The notes beneath the pieces are model-generated. The model did not search any database. It saw nothing but the letters and a program-made list of their open reading frames with translations, and was not told where the DNA came from. 64,000 bases of DNA from Devosia oryziradicis (lineage in GTDB: Bacteria; Pseudomonadota; Alphaproteobacteria; Rhizobiales; Devosiaceae). The stretch covers positions 1,213,001-1,277,000 of the forward strand of contig NZ_CP068047.1 in assembly GCF_016698645.1 (NCBI RefSeq). The letters run 5' to 3'. The translations under genes were made by a program, and so were the position numbers. Below, one piece after another: positions 22,271 through 29,669 of this stretch (its first letter is position 1; every line of letters begins with the position of its first letter).

Positions 22271-22288
22271 AGGGCGTCGAGACGCCCT
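22271..22288 (-). promoter_or_regulatory. Expression-platform hairpin after the TPP aptamer
   Basis: AGGGCGTC and GACGCCCT form an 8-bp stem with a 2-nt central step, 5-6 nt after the aptamer 3' strand on the minus strand. No T tract follows, so it is not an ordinary intrinsic terminator. Its first strand repeats the aptamer 5' flank (GGGCGTCTCG). The thiB start lies about 55 nt further on. Confidence 0.5.
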
Positions 22289-22293
22289 TGCCA

Positions 22294-22379
22294 TCTCGAA
22301 CTTCCTCCGCCAGCATGACCTGGTTCAGGTTCAATGGGTAACTCTCAGCTCCGGAAGACTCCGGAACACCCCAGCGAGA
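22294..22379 (-). ncRNA. TPP riboswitch (THI element) controlling thiBPQ
   Basis: Read on the minus strand, the conserved aptamer parts occur in order: P1 strand TCTCG, GGGGTG, a P3 hairpin (TCCGGAGTCTTCCGGA), CTGAGA, ACCC, TTGAACCTGA, GGTCATGCTGGCGGAGGAAG and the closing CGAGA. This matches the TPP-sensing consensus closely. It lies 80 nt upstream of thiB. The divergent pyrophosphokinase gene begins only 25 bp beyond the P1 stem, so the thiB promoter must overlap the 5' end of that gene. Confidence 0.95.
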
Positions 22380-22403
22380 CGCCCCACACTTAATGAGAGC
22401 TTT

Positions 22404-23093
22404 GTGACAGTGCAAGACACTTCCGTGCCCGCGGCGGATGCGCCAATGGTCGTATGCGAGGGGCCGATGGCCATAGTCGGTGGGGGCGCAGTCGATCCGG
22501 CGCTGTTGGTGGAACTGGCAGGGCGCGGGGTGGCGCTGGTCGGGGCCGATGGCGGCGCCGATGCGATCGGCGAGGCAGGCCTGGTGCCCGCGGCCATCAT
22601 CGGTGACCTCGATTCAGTGGGCGATCGGGCAGCATGGGAGCGCCGCACCCGCGTCATCCACATTCCCGAGCAGATCACCACCGATTTCCAGAAGGCGATC
22701 TATTCGACGCAGGCGCCGGTGACGCTGGCGCTGGGAATGACCGGCAAGCGGCTCGACCATACCCTGGCTGCCCTCAGTGCCGTGCTGCAGTACGCCCCCA
22801 CCCGCAAGCTGCTGCTGGTGGATGAGGTGGACGTGGCCCTGGCCGTGGTGGGGCCGATCCGCTTCGAGGCGGCGATGCGCGAACGGGTGTCGATCCACCC
22901 GCTGCTGCCCATCCGCTTCCTGCAGTCCACCGGGCTCTATTATCCCATGGATGGATTGTTGCTGGAGCCGGGCGGACTGATCGGGACCTCCAACGAGGGA
23001 ACGGGCGGGCTGGTCGAGATCGTGCCAGCGGACGAAACACCGTGGCTGCTGATCCTGGGCAAGGAGCGATTGTGGGATTTGATGGGGTCATAG
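22404..23093 (+). CDS. Thiamine diphosphokinase (thiamine pyrophosphokinase)
   Basis: Transfers pyrophosphate from ATP to imported thiamine, giving TPP, the ligand of the adjacent riboswitch. The N-terminal VGADGGADAIGEAGLVPAA and GDLDSVGD motifs and the TTDFQKAI segment are diagnostic of the catalytic domain; the C-terminal GTSNE region matches the B1-binding domain. Length 229 aa from GTG 22404, which follows GAGAG. ATG 22446 is an alternative without a ribosome binding site. Import and phosphorylation genes thus lie back to back. An alphaproteobacterial symbol is not fixed, so none is given. Confidence 0.9.
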   Translation: MTVQDTSVPAADAPMVVCEGPMAIVGGGAVDPALLVELAGRGVALVGADGGADAIGEAGLVPAAIIGDLDSVGDRAAWERRTRVIHIPEQITTDFQKAIYSTQAPVTLALGMTGKRLDHTLAALSAVLQYAPTRKLLLVDEVDVALAVVGPIRFEAAMRERVSIHPLLPIRFLQSTGLYYPMDGLLLEPGGLIGTSNEGTGGLVEIVPADETPWLLILGKERLWDLMGS

Positions 23094-23133
23094 TGCCTTC
23101 CCCAGTGGCTGAAATTTTGCATCTCACAACAAA

Positions 23134-23159
23134 AAAGGCGGGCATCGGGGCCCGCCTTT
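23134..23159. terminator. Bidirectional terminator between the pyrophosphokinase gene and rpoH
   Basis: A 10-bp stem AAAGGCGGGC / GCCCGCCTTT with A and T runs on the two sides serves both converging genes. Confidence 0.8.
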
Positions 23160-23178
23160 ATCATTCCGTAGTTGCCAC

Positions 23179-24048
23179 TCAGTGGGCGGCAGCGGCTTCC
23201 TTGACCGCGTCCTGCACCTTTTCGAAGGCGCGGACCTCGATCTGCCGGATGCGCTCGCGGCTAACATCGTACTGCTGGGCCAGTTCCTCGAGCGTTGCCG
23301 GATTGTCCTGCAGGCGGCGAGCCTGGAAGATGGCGCGCTCGCGCTCGTTCAGCACATCCATGGCACTGGTCAGAAGACCCATGCGCTCGGAAAATTCCTG
23401 CGACTCGCCCAGGCTCGTCTCGGCGCTGGGGGTGTCGTCGACCAGCCAGTCCTGCCATTCGGACGAACCTTCATCGGCGCGCATCGGCGAGTTGAGCGAC
23501 GCATCACCCGAGAGGCGGGCATTCATCGACACCACATCGTCTTCGGTCACGTTGAGCGTGGTGGCAATCTGCTTGATCTGGTCAGGGTGTAGCGAACCAT
23601 CGTCCAGGGCGGCGATCTGGCCCTTCACCTTGCGCAGGTTGAAGAACAGGCGCTTCTGGGCAGCGGTGGTACCGATCTTGACCAGGCTCCAGCTGCGCAG
23701 CACATATTCCTGGATGGCGGCGCGGATCCACCACATGGCATAGGTGGCCAAGCGGAAGCCCTTTTCGGGCTCGAAGCGCTTGACCGCATGCATGAGGCCG
23801 ACATTGCCTTCCGAGATCACTTCGGAGATGGGCAGGCCATAACCGCGATAGCCCATGGCGATCTTGGCCACGAGGCGGAGATGGCTGGTGATGAGTTTCT
23901 GTGCCGCGCCGGGATCCTGATGTTCCTTGTAGCGCTTGGCGAGCATGTATTCTTCATCCGGTTCCAGCATGGGGAACTTGCGGATTTCCTGAAGATAACG
24001 GCTCAAGCCCCCTTCGGAGGAGAGGACCGGCAAATTGGTCTGGGCCAT
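23179..24048 (-). CDS. rpoH: RNA polymerase heat-shock sigma factor RpoH (sigma-32)
   Basis: Alternative sigma factor directing heat-shock genes. At 289 aa it has region 2 (LRLVAKIAMGYRGYGLPISEVISEGNVGLMHAVKRFEPEKGFRL..TYAMWWIRAAIQEY, abbreviated), the RpoH box QKRLFFNLR in region C, and region 4 helix-turn-helix TLEELAQQYDVSRERIRQIE. ATG 24048 follows AAAGGGG. Hyphomicrobiales often carry several rpoH copies, so this one is not numbered. FtsH, which degrades sigma-32 in E. coli, is also encoded in this window. Confidence 0.96.
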   Translation of the reverse strand: MAQTNLPVLSSEGGLSRYLQEIRKFPMLEPDEEYMLAKRYKEHQDPGAAQKLITSHLRLVAKIAMGYRGYGLPISEVISEGNVGLMHAVKRFEPEKGFRLATYAMWWIRAAIQEYVLRSWSLVKIGTTAAQKRLFFNLRKVKGQIAALDDGSLHPDQIKQIATTLNVTEDDVVSMNARLSGDASLNSPMRADEGSSEWQDWLVDDTPSAETSLGESQEFSERMGLLTSAMDVLNERERAIFQARRLQDNPATLEELAQQYDVSRERIRQIEVRAFEKVQDAVKEAAAAH

Positions 24049-24139
24049 GGACGCACCCCTTTCTGGTTCCCCCGTATGGCACGGGCGGAAGCGTGTTTCG
24101 CGATGGCCGAAACCGGCCCATCGGCAAACAACGATGAAC

Positions 24140-24167
24140 TATATAGGACGCAATTGGGCGATTGTAA
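24140..24167 (-). promoter_or_regulatory. Possible sigma-70-type promoter of rpoH
   Basis: On the minus strand TTACAA and TATATA are separated by 16 nt, about 92 nt before the rpoH start. The stretch is AT-rich against its surroundings. Match by eye only. Confidence 0.35.
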
Positions 24168-24291
24168 GAGCACGAACCCGCGAAAACGTGAGAACGCTGA
24201 TTTTGGTTCCGCCCTTGTATGCAGCGACAGGGGTATTACGCGCGAGGCGGGCCGAGGTTCAATCACCTGTCGGTGAATCCGCGCCCCGGAC

Positions 24292-25320
24292 CTACCGCGC
24301 AAACGCTTTGTCGTAGCCCTCCAGCGCGTCTTCCAGCGCCTGCAGATCGTCCGGCAGGGGCGCCTCGAAGAACATTTCCTCGCCCGTCATCGGATGTTCG
24401 AAGCCCAGTTCGGCCGCATGCAGCGCCTGCCGGCCGAGCGCCTGGATGGGACCGGCGACATCTGATGGCAGCTTGTTGATCTTGGTGGCATAGCCGGCGG
24501 CATAGACCGCATCGGCCACCAGCGGATGGCCGATGTGGGCCATGTGCACGCGGATCTGGTGCGTGCGGCCGGTTTCGAGATGGCATTGCACGCGGGTGAT
24601 GTCCCAACCGGCGTCGCCGAAGCGGGCCTCGACGAAATAGTGCGTGATGGCCTCGCGCCCATCCTTGCGCACGGCCTGCTTGAGCCGATTGTTCTGGTCG
24701 CGGCCGAGCGGGGCATTGACGGTGCCCTTGCCGGTTTCGGTCATGCCCCAGACGAAGGCGATATAGGCCCGGTGCAGCGGACCGGTGCGGCCGTGGTCGG
24801 CGAATTGCTCGCTCAGGTGCTTGTGCGCCGCCTCGGTCTTGGCGGCGACCATGACGCCCGAGGTATCGCGATCAAGCCGGTGCACGATACCGGGACGCTT
24901 GACCCCGCCAATGCCGACTAGGCTGTCGCCGCAATGGAAGAGCAGGGCATTGACCAGCGTGCCATCGGGCGAGCCCGGGGCGGGATGCACCACCATGCCG
25001 ACCGGTTTGTTGACGACGATGAGCTGGTCGTCCTCGTAGAGGATATCGAGCGGGATATCCTCGGGATGCGGTTCGGCCTCTTCCGGGGGTGGGGCAAGAA
25101 GGACGATTGTCTCGCCCTCCGTAAGCCGGTATTTGGGCTCGTTGACGACAGCGCCGTTGATGCTGACGGCGCCATTGAGGATCAGGTCCTTGATGCGGCT
25201 GCGGCTCAAGACGGTGTGGGCCTTGGCCAGGCCGCCATCGAGCCGCTCGCCGGCCATTGCGGCATCGACGACGACCTCGACTTCCTCGCCCTCGAACTCT
25301 TCAGCGGTATTTTCAGCCAT
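24292..25320 (-). CDS. rluD: RluA-family 23S rRNA pseudouridine synthase (RluD-like)
   Basis: Isomerises uridines to pseudouridine in 23S rRNA. An N-terminal S4 RNA-binding domain occupies about residues 24-75 (ERLDGGLAKAHTVLSRSRIKDLI region). The catalytic HRLDRDTSG motif is at 147-155 with the nucleophilic Asp150, and the C-terminal GRTHQIRVHMAHIGHPLVAD block is typical. Length 342 aa. ATG 25320 follows TTAGGA. Its start codon shares the CATG tetranucleotide with the start of the divergent gene at 25319. RluD is the best guess among RluA, RluC and RluD. Confidence 0.88.
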   Translation of the reverse strand: MAENTAEEFEGEEVEVVVDAAMAGERLDGGLAKAHTVLSRSRIKDLILNGAVSINGAVVNEPKYRLTEGETIVLLAPPPEEAEPHPEDIPLDILYEDDQLIVVNKPVGMVVHPAPGSPDGTLVNALLFHCGDSLVGIGGVKRPGIVHRLDRDTSGVMVAAKTEAAHKHLSEQFADHGRTGPLHRAYIAFVWGMTETGKGTVNAPLGRDQNNRLKQAVRKDGREAITHYFVEARFGDAGWDITRVQCHLETGRTHQIRVHMAHIGHPLVADAVYAAGYATKINKLPSDVAGPIQALGRQALHAAELGFEHPMTGEEMFFEAPLPDDLQALEDALEGYDKAFAR

Positions 25321-25672
25321 GAGCGATCCTAATCAGACTGGTGCAGACACGCAAAAGGCAGACGCGCCACTGACGCCGGAAGCCATTGCCATGCTGGGAA
25401 AAGCGCGCCGCTCGTTCGGTATTTCGATCGGCATCCTGTTGCTGGGCTTTATGGCGATTGGCATCGCCCTTGTCTATCGCGTGATGCGCGACGCGCCCCC
25501 GCCGGCGGTGGCCGAAAATGTGGTGCTGCCGGCCGGTGCCCAAGTCGTGTCCGCCGTCGTCAACGAGGGCGCGATCAACGTGACCTATAGCGTGGGTGGC
25601 GTGACGACGCTGGCGCTGTTCGACCAGACGACGGGCGAGCTGACCCGCAGTGTGGTGATCGGGTCGGAGTAG
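25319..25672 (+). CDS. Small single-span membrane protein (DUF6476-like), function unknown
   Basis: A 117-aa protein with a hydrophilic N-terminal tail of about 38 residues, one membrane span (FGISIGILLLGFMAIGIALVY) and a small C-terminal domain in strand-like segments (VVLPAGAQVVSAVVNEGAINVTY). The span-plus-PAGA pattern recalls DUF6476 proteins found next to rluD in this order; I could not confirm that. The ATG overlaps the rluD start within CATG, so any ribosome binding site would have to lie inside rluD, and none is obvious. Confidence 0.7.
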   Translation: MSDPNQTGADTQKADAPLTPEAIAMLGKARRSFGISIGILLLGFMAIGIALVYRVMRDAPPPAVAENVVLPAGAQVVSAVVNEGAINVTYSVGGVTTLALFDQTTGELTRSVVIGSE

Positions 25673-25687
25673 GGGAAGAGTACCCCC

Positions 25688-25816
25688 ACCTCTCCCTTTG
25701 GGGGAGAAGTCGATCCGAAGGATCGGGTCAGGGGGCCTTTACGCGGGTGTAATGTTGGGGAAGGCCCCCTCACCCGCCTTGCTTCGCAAGTCGACCTCTC
25801 CCCCAAAGGGAGAGGT
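25688..25816. repeat. Long compound inverted repeat, second copy of the family seen in the thi operon
   Basis: A 129-bp element with outer arms ACCTCTCCCTTTGGGGGAG and CTCCCCCAAAGGGAGAGGT, as in the copy at 21033-21159, and inner AGGGGGCCTTT / AAGGCCCCCT arms. Side stems differ (GATCCGAAGGATC; CTTGCTTCGCAAG). It lies between two converging genes and ends 7 bp from the stop of the coiled-coil gene. Confidence 0.9.
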
Positions 25817-25822
25817 AAAGAG

Positions 25823-26998
25823 CTACCGCCCCTGGATCTCGCGGAGCGCCGCCATGCGGTCCGTCACCGAGCCGCCCTTACGATCGCCCTTGGCGGGCTT
25901 GACCGGCAGGGCGTCGTTGCCCTCGCCATCGTCAGCAAAGCGCTGGACACGGTCGAACAGGCTTTCTTCGGTGCTTGGCACCGCGGTTTCGGTGTCGACG
26001 GCATAGACCAGCCGGCTGACGCTGGCGGCGATGTCGTTGAGCTTCTCGCGCAGATAGGCTTCCTCGAGCCGCTCGGTGTCCCAATCGGCGAGAAGGGTGG
26101 ATTCCACGCCGCTCACCTGCTTGCGCAGTTTTTCGACCTCGGCTTCGAGGCTGAGCTTGTCGGCCAGCAGCAGTTCGGCGCGGCCCTCGGATTGCTCGAC
26201 CACCTGGCTGGTTTCGGCAAGGAGGGCGTTGAGGCGATTTTCGGCGCTGGCAATGCGCGCCTCGGCGGCCACCAGGCTATCGGCCTGGGCCGCCTGCTTG
26301 TCATCCCGGGCCGTCAGCGCGTCGCGCATCTGGGCGATCGCGGCGGTAGCCTCGGCGCTGCGCCGGTCGGAATTCTCCAGCCGGCTGAGGAGGCTGCGCG
26401 CCTGGTCTTCAAGGAAGCTGGCGCGCTTGCGCTCGATGGCGAGCGTAGTGGTCAGCCGATCGACGTCCTCGTCGTAGTCGCCGCTCAGCGGCTTGCCGTC
26501 GATTTCGGCGGAGCGGGGAACGCCGCCGCGTACCGCTTCGCGCAGCTTGGCCAGTTCTTCGCTGCGCGTATCGAGTTCCCGGTCCCGCATGCGCAGGCGC
26601 TGCGCCAGGTCGGTGCCTTCGCGCTCGAGCTCGGCAACGCGGGCGCGCAACTCGGCTTCCCGGGCTTCGAGTTCCCTCACTACGGCCAGGTGCTGGTCGC
26701 GCTCGGCCTTGAGCTGGCCGAGATCGCTGCGCTTCTGGTTGACGTCGCCCAGTTGCTCGGCCAGCCGCTTGCGCAGCGTTTCGACATTCATTTCGAGCCG
26801 GCGGGTCGACAGGGCGAACTCGGCGCGCAGCTGATCCTTGTCGGCGCGGAATTCCGCCATGGTGATCGGCGTGGCGGCCTCGATGCGGCGCTTGGTCAGG
26901 CGCACGGCGCGTTTCCATACCGCCGGCAGGATGATCAGCGACACCAGTCCCGCTACCAGCAGGCCCAGGGCGAAATACATGATGTTCTCGATGACCAT
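25823..26998 (-). CDS. Membrane-anchored coiled-coil protein, function unknown
   Basis: A 391-aa protein with one N-terminal membrane helix (about residues 6-26, MYFALGLLVAGLVSLIILPAVW), a basic KRAVRLTKRRIE stop-transfer stretch, then about 270 residues of almost continuous heptad coiled coil rich in Glu, Arg, Leu and Ala, ending in an acidic, probably disordered tail. The cytoplasmic rod architecture suggests a scaffold or envelope-organising role, but this is inference. ATG 26998 follows GCGGAG by 8 nt. An 8-bp inverted repeat sits just upstream. Confidence 0.8.
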   Translation of the reverse strand: MVIENIMYFALGLLVAGLVSLIILPAVWKRAVRLTKRRIEAATPITMAEFRADKDQLRAEFALSTRRLEMNVETLRKRLAEQLGDVNQKRSDLGQLKAERDQHLAVVRELEAREAELRARVAELEREGTDLAQRLRMRDRELDTRSEELAKLREAVRGGVPRSAEIDGKPLSGDYDEDVDRLTTTLAIERKRASFLEDQARSLLSRLENSDRRSAEATAAIAQMRDALTARDDKQAAQADSLVAAEARIASAENRLNALLAETSQVVEQSEGRAELLLADKLSLEAEVEKLRKQVSGVESTLLADWDTERLEEAYLREKLNDIAASVSRLVYAVDTETAVPSTEESLFDRVQRFADDGEGNDALPVKPAKGDRKGGSVTDRMAALREIQGR

Positions 26999-27014
26999 CG
27001 GCCAAACTCCGCAA

Positions 27015-27035
27015 CCGTATTGGCCTGCAATACGG
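27015..27035. promoter_or_regulatory. Inverted repeat just upstream of the coiled-coil gene
   Basis: CCGTATTG-GCCTG-CAATACGG is a perfect 8-bp inverted repeat 17-37 bp before the start at 26998. It could be an operator or a leader hairpin. Confidence 0.45.
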
Positions 27036-27201
27036 GGCAAACCACTATCTGGCAGCTCCGAGAAGGCGCCGCCATCTTTGCCAGCGATTAACCCTAACGC
27101 GTCCGGGCCGCTGCGTCACGGCCCTGCCAGGACGCGCCTGCGGTTTTGATCGGGTGAGGAGGAGGTGAAACCCTGCGACCACGCGTGTCGTATCGACCTT
27201 C

Positions 27202-27225
27202 CCGGCGCGACAGTCGCCGCGCCGG
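27202..27225 (-). terminator. Hairpin downstream of eipA
   Basis: An 8-bp perfect stem CCGGCGCG / CGCGCCGG with an 8-nt loop lies 25 bp after the eipA stop. It lacks a T tract, so it is a weak terminator candidate. Confidence 0.4.
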
Positions 27226-27249
27226 CAAACATCACGCTTGCCAGGCGGG

Positions 27250-27819
27250 TCAGAAGGGGTTCCAGGTCGGCTCGTTGGTGAATTTGAGATAGCCGATATT
27301 GATGCCGAGGCGCGCGCCGACGCCGGAGCGGATGGGCACGACCACGATATTGGAGCGCTTGATGACCGTCATGCCGAAGCCGCCCACGACATAGGCAGAG
27401 CCGTCGACGCCGACGAAGCGGCCCAGCACGTCCTGGATCTGGTTGAGGTTATAGACCAGCATCATGACCTTGGAGCCATCGCCGCCCACGTCAAACCCGA
27501 CCGAGGGGCCCTGCCAATAGACGTTATACTCGCCGGCATTGCGGGTGTAGAGCACGCCCTCGCCGTAACGGGCACCGGCAAACAGGGCGCCGCCGGCATC
27601 CTCGCCAAGGATGTAGCCATTGGGCAGGCCGAACTGGCTCACGGCGCGCTCGACCAGCGAAGCAAGGCCTTGGCTCGCCGACCCGAAGAAGGCCTTACCG
27701 CTGTCGACCAGGTCCTCGCCGGCATAGGTGTCGCTCAGCGAACCCTGCGCGAAGGCCGACGGTACGGGGGACGCCAGGGCAGCCAAGATGGCGACGAAGA
27801 GGGCTAGACGCTTGAACAT
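27250..27819 (-). CDS. eipA: Envelope integrity protein EipA (DUF1134)
   Basis: Periplasmic DUF1134 protein needed for cell-envelope stress resistance in Brucella, where I recall it being reported as a direct CtrA target. The 189-aa product has a signal peptide ending PSAFA (about residue 24). The mature domain has the family GEDAGGALFAGARYGEGVLY and WQGPSVGFDVGGDGSK blocks and ends KFTNEPTWNPF. ATG 27819 follows GGGAG by 6 nt. A near-consensus CtrA box lies 34-48 bp upstream. Confidence 0.9.
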   Translation of the reverse strand: MFKRLALFVAILAALASPVPSAFAQGSLSDTYAGEDLVDSGKAFFGSASQGLASLVERAVSQFGLPNGYILGEDAGGALFAGARYGEGVLYTRNAGEYNVYWQGPSVGFDVGGDGSKVMMLVYNLNQIQDVLGRFVGVDGSAYVVGGFGMTVIKRSNIVVVPIRSGVGARLGINIGYLKFTNEPTWNPF

Positions 27820-27852
27820 CGAAATCTCCCAGGTGAAGGGCAGGGCTGGCGG

Positions 27853-27867
27853 TTACGGAATAGTTAA
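27853..27867 (-). promoter_or_regulatory. Candidate CtrA box upstream of eipA
   Basis: TTAC-GGAATAG-TTAA matches TTAA-N7-TTAA at 7 of 8 positions and lies 34-48 bp before the eipA start, near the expected promoter. Confidence 0.5.
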
Positions 27868-27929
27868 GCCTTGGACCGTAGTTTTGGGGTCGGACTTTGT
27901 TCGCCGACATGCCGATCATTAGGTCGATG

Positions 27930-28427
27930 ATGAAGCAAACCTCTAAACAAATCTTAACCATGCTCGCCTTTGTTTTGCCGTTATTGAGCATGGCCTGGCT
28001 CGTCGTGTTGCCGGCGCGGGCGCAGTCGGTCGTGACGCTGATCGTCACCAATCCGCTGACGGGCGTGGCCATCTACGGCATGGATCCGGTGAGCTATTTC
28101 ACCGAGCCCGAACCGCTGCTCGGTCGGGCGGATTTCGAATATATCTGGCAGAACGTGCCCTGGCATTTTGCCAGCGCGGCCAATCGCGACATCTTCAAGG
28201 GATCGCCGGAAATCTATGCCCCCCAATTCGGCGGGCACGGGACGATGGGCATGGCGCGCGGCTACGTATCGGACAGCAATCCGGCCATCTATGCGGTGTT
28301 CAAGCAACGGCTCTACCTGTTCTATTCGGCAGCGAACCGCGAAGCGTTCCTGCTGGCACCGGACGCCGCAGCGATTGCGGCCGAGGCCAATTGGGCCGTG
28401 CTGTCCAAGGACCTTTCGATCAACTAG
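27930..28427 (+). CDS. Exported YHS-domain protein
   Basis: A 165-aa protein with an N-terminal signal or anchor (LTMLAFVLPLLSMAWLVVLPARAQS) and a YHS-like domain (GVAIYGMDPVSYF, then FEYIWQNVPWHFASAANRDIF and PQFGGHGTMGMARG). YHS domains are linked with metal binding, but the usual cysteines are absent here and function is unknown. Divergent from eipA across 110 bp. Start uncertain: ATG 27927, 27930 (AGG 6 nt before) and 27960 are all in frame. The last would put a CtrA-like motif in the promoter rather than in the coding sequence. Confidence 0.75.
   Translation: MKQTSKQILTMLAFVLPLLSMAWLVVLPARAQSVVTLIVTNPLTGVAIYGMDPVSYFTEPEPLLGRADFEYIWQNVPWHFASAANRDIFKGSPEIYAPQFGGHGTMGMARGYVSDSNPAIYAVFKQRLYLFYSAANREAFLLAPDAAAIAAEANWAVLSKDLSIN
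27943..27961 (+). promoter_or_regulatory. Candidate CtrA box at the start of the YHS gene
   Basis: CTAA-ACAAATC-TTAACCAT combines a 7-of-8 TTAA-N7-TTAA match with the TTAACCAT form also known for CtrA. It overlaps the first codons unless translation starts at 27960. Confidence 0.4.
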
Positions 28428-28497
28428 CGGTCCTGCGGGCGCATTTGATCTGTCCACTTCTGCCCATCACCCTCTAATGTCGGGGAAACTGATTCTT

Positions 28498-29202
28498 ATG
28501 GAGACTGCCCGGATGGACATCATCGAGCTCAAGGCAACCGATCTGGCGGCCATGCTGTGCTCCAGGGTCTGCCATGACCTGATCAACCCCATCGGGGCGA
28601 TCGGTAACGGGCTCGAAGTGCTGGGCGATCCCAACCAGGCCGATATGGCCGAGGGTGCGCGCGACCTCATTGCCAGTGCGGCCAAACAGAGCCGCGCCAA
28701 GCTCGAATTCGCACGCCTGGCCTATGGCGCCTCCTCGACGTCGGGCACCGATATCGACACGCGGGAATGCGAGCGCGTTGCGCGCATCCTGTTCGAGATC
28801 GAGAAGGCCGACCTCGAGTGGCAGGTGCCGCTGATCCTGCTGCCCAAGCACAAGGCCAAGCTGTTCATGAACATGCTGCTGATCGCGGCCATGTCGGTGC
28901 CGCGCGGCGGCCAGGTCACGGCTTCCATCATCGGCGATGCCGGCAACGAGAAGTTTGAATTCACCTCCAAGAGCGATCCTGAAAAGCGCCAGAAGACGCT
29001 GGTGCCTTCGGGTGCAGCGGGCCTGCTGTCGGGCATGCCCGAGGAAGGATCGGTCGATGCCCGCGGGATCCAGCCGTTCTATACGGGCTTGTTGGCCCGC
29101 ATGACCGACATGGAGATCAATATCGGGCTGGAGAACGACATGTTCTTCCTGACTGCGACGCCAAAGCCGGCCGCCGCGGCAGTGGAGCAGCCCACGGCAT
29201 AG
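28498..29202 (+). CDS. chpT: Histidine phosphotransferase ChpT
   Basis: Relays phosphate from the kinase CckA to CtrA and CpdR, setting CtrA activity and stability. The 234-aa product has the ChpT N-terminal helix with the phospho-accepting His in LAAMLCSRVCHDLINPIGAIGN. A degenerate ATPase-like C-terminal domain follows (MNMLLIAAMSVPRGG; FYTGLLARMTDMEINI). ATG 28498 or 28513 could be the start; each has a weak purine-rich site. It lies about 3.6 kb from ctrA, as in other Hyphomicrobiales. Confidence 0.9.
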   Translation: METARMDIIELKATDLAAMLCSRVCHDLINPIGAIGNGLEVLGDPNQADMAEGARDLIASAAKQSRAKLEFARLAYGASSTSGTDIDTRECERVARILFEIEKADLEWQVPLILLPKHKAKLFMNMLLIAAMSVPRGGQVTASIIGDAGNEKFEFTSKSDPEKRQKTLVPSGAAGLLSGMPEEGSVDARGIQPFYTGLLARMTDMEINIGLENDMFFLTATPKPAAAAVEQPTA

Positions 29203-29294
29203 CGGGGCTCAAACGTCAGCAATCCGCTAACCAATTCCTAGGATGTGCTGCCCATAATCGAGGGGAGCGTTAGCCTCTGCGGAGTCCCTCGGGA

Positions 29295-29666
29295 ATGAAA
29301 TCCTGCCTGATCGTCGATGACTCGAGCGTGGTGCGCAAAGTGGCGCGCCGTATCCTCGAGAACATGGACTATATCGTCGAGGAAGCCGAAGACGGGCAGG
29401 ACGCCTTCGACAAGTGCCGCCAGGAAATGCCGGACGCGATCCTGCTCGACTGGAACATGCCCATCATGAGCGGGCTGGAATTCCTCAAGCTGCTGCGGGC
29501 CTATGTGGGTGGCGACAAGCCGCATATCGTCTATTGCACGGTCGAGAATGACATCGGCGCCATTGCGCTGGCGCTCAAGGCGGGGGCGAACGACTACATG
29601 ATGAAGCCCTTCGACCGGGCCATCCTCGAAGCCAAGTTCGAAGCCAGCTCAACTCTGGCCGCCTGA
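29295..29666 (+). CDS. Single-domain response regulator (CheY-like receiver)
   Basis: A 123-aa receiver domain with no output domain. The acidic pocket is DD (residues 8-9), the phosphorylation site Asp52 in LLDWNMP, the switch Thr82 in CTVEN and Lys104 in MMKPFD. It follows chpT after 92 bp. It may belong to the cell-cycle phosphorelay or to chemotaxis; sequence alone does not separate DivK/CpdR-like from CheY-like use. A GANTC site (GAGTC) lies just before the start. Confidence 0.88.
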   Translation: MKSCLIVDDSSVVRKVARRILENMDYIVEEAEDGQDAFDKCRQEMPDAILLDWNMPIMSGLEFLKLLRAYVGGDKPHIVYCTVENDIGAIALALKAGANDYMMKPFDRAILEAKFEASSTLAA

Positions 29667-29669
29667 CGC

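Noticed and set aside
22271..22288. Hairpin after the TPP riboswitch as an intrinsic terminator
   Set aside because: No T tract follows; treated as part of an expression platform of unknown mode.
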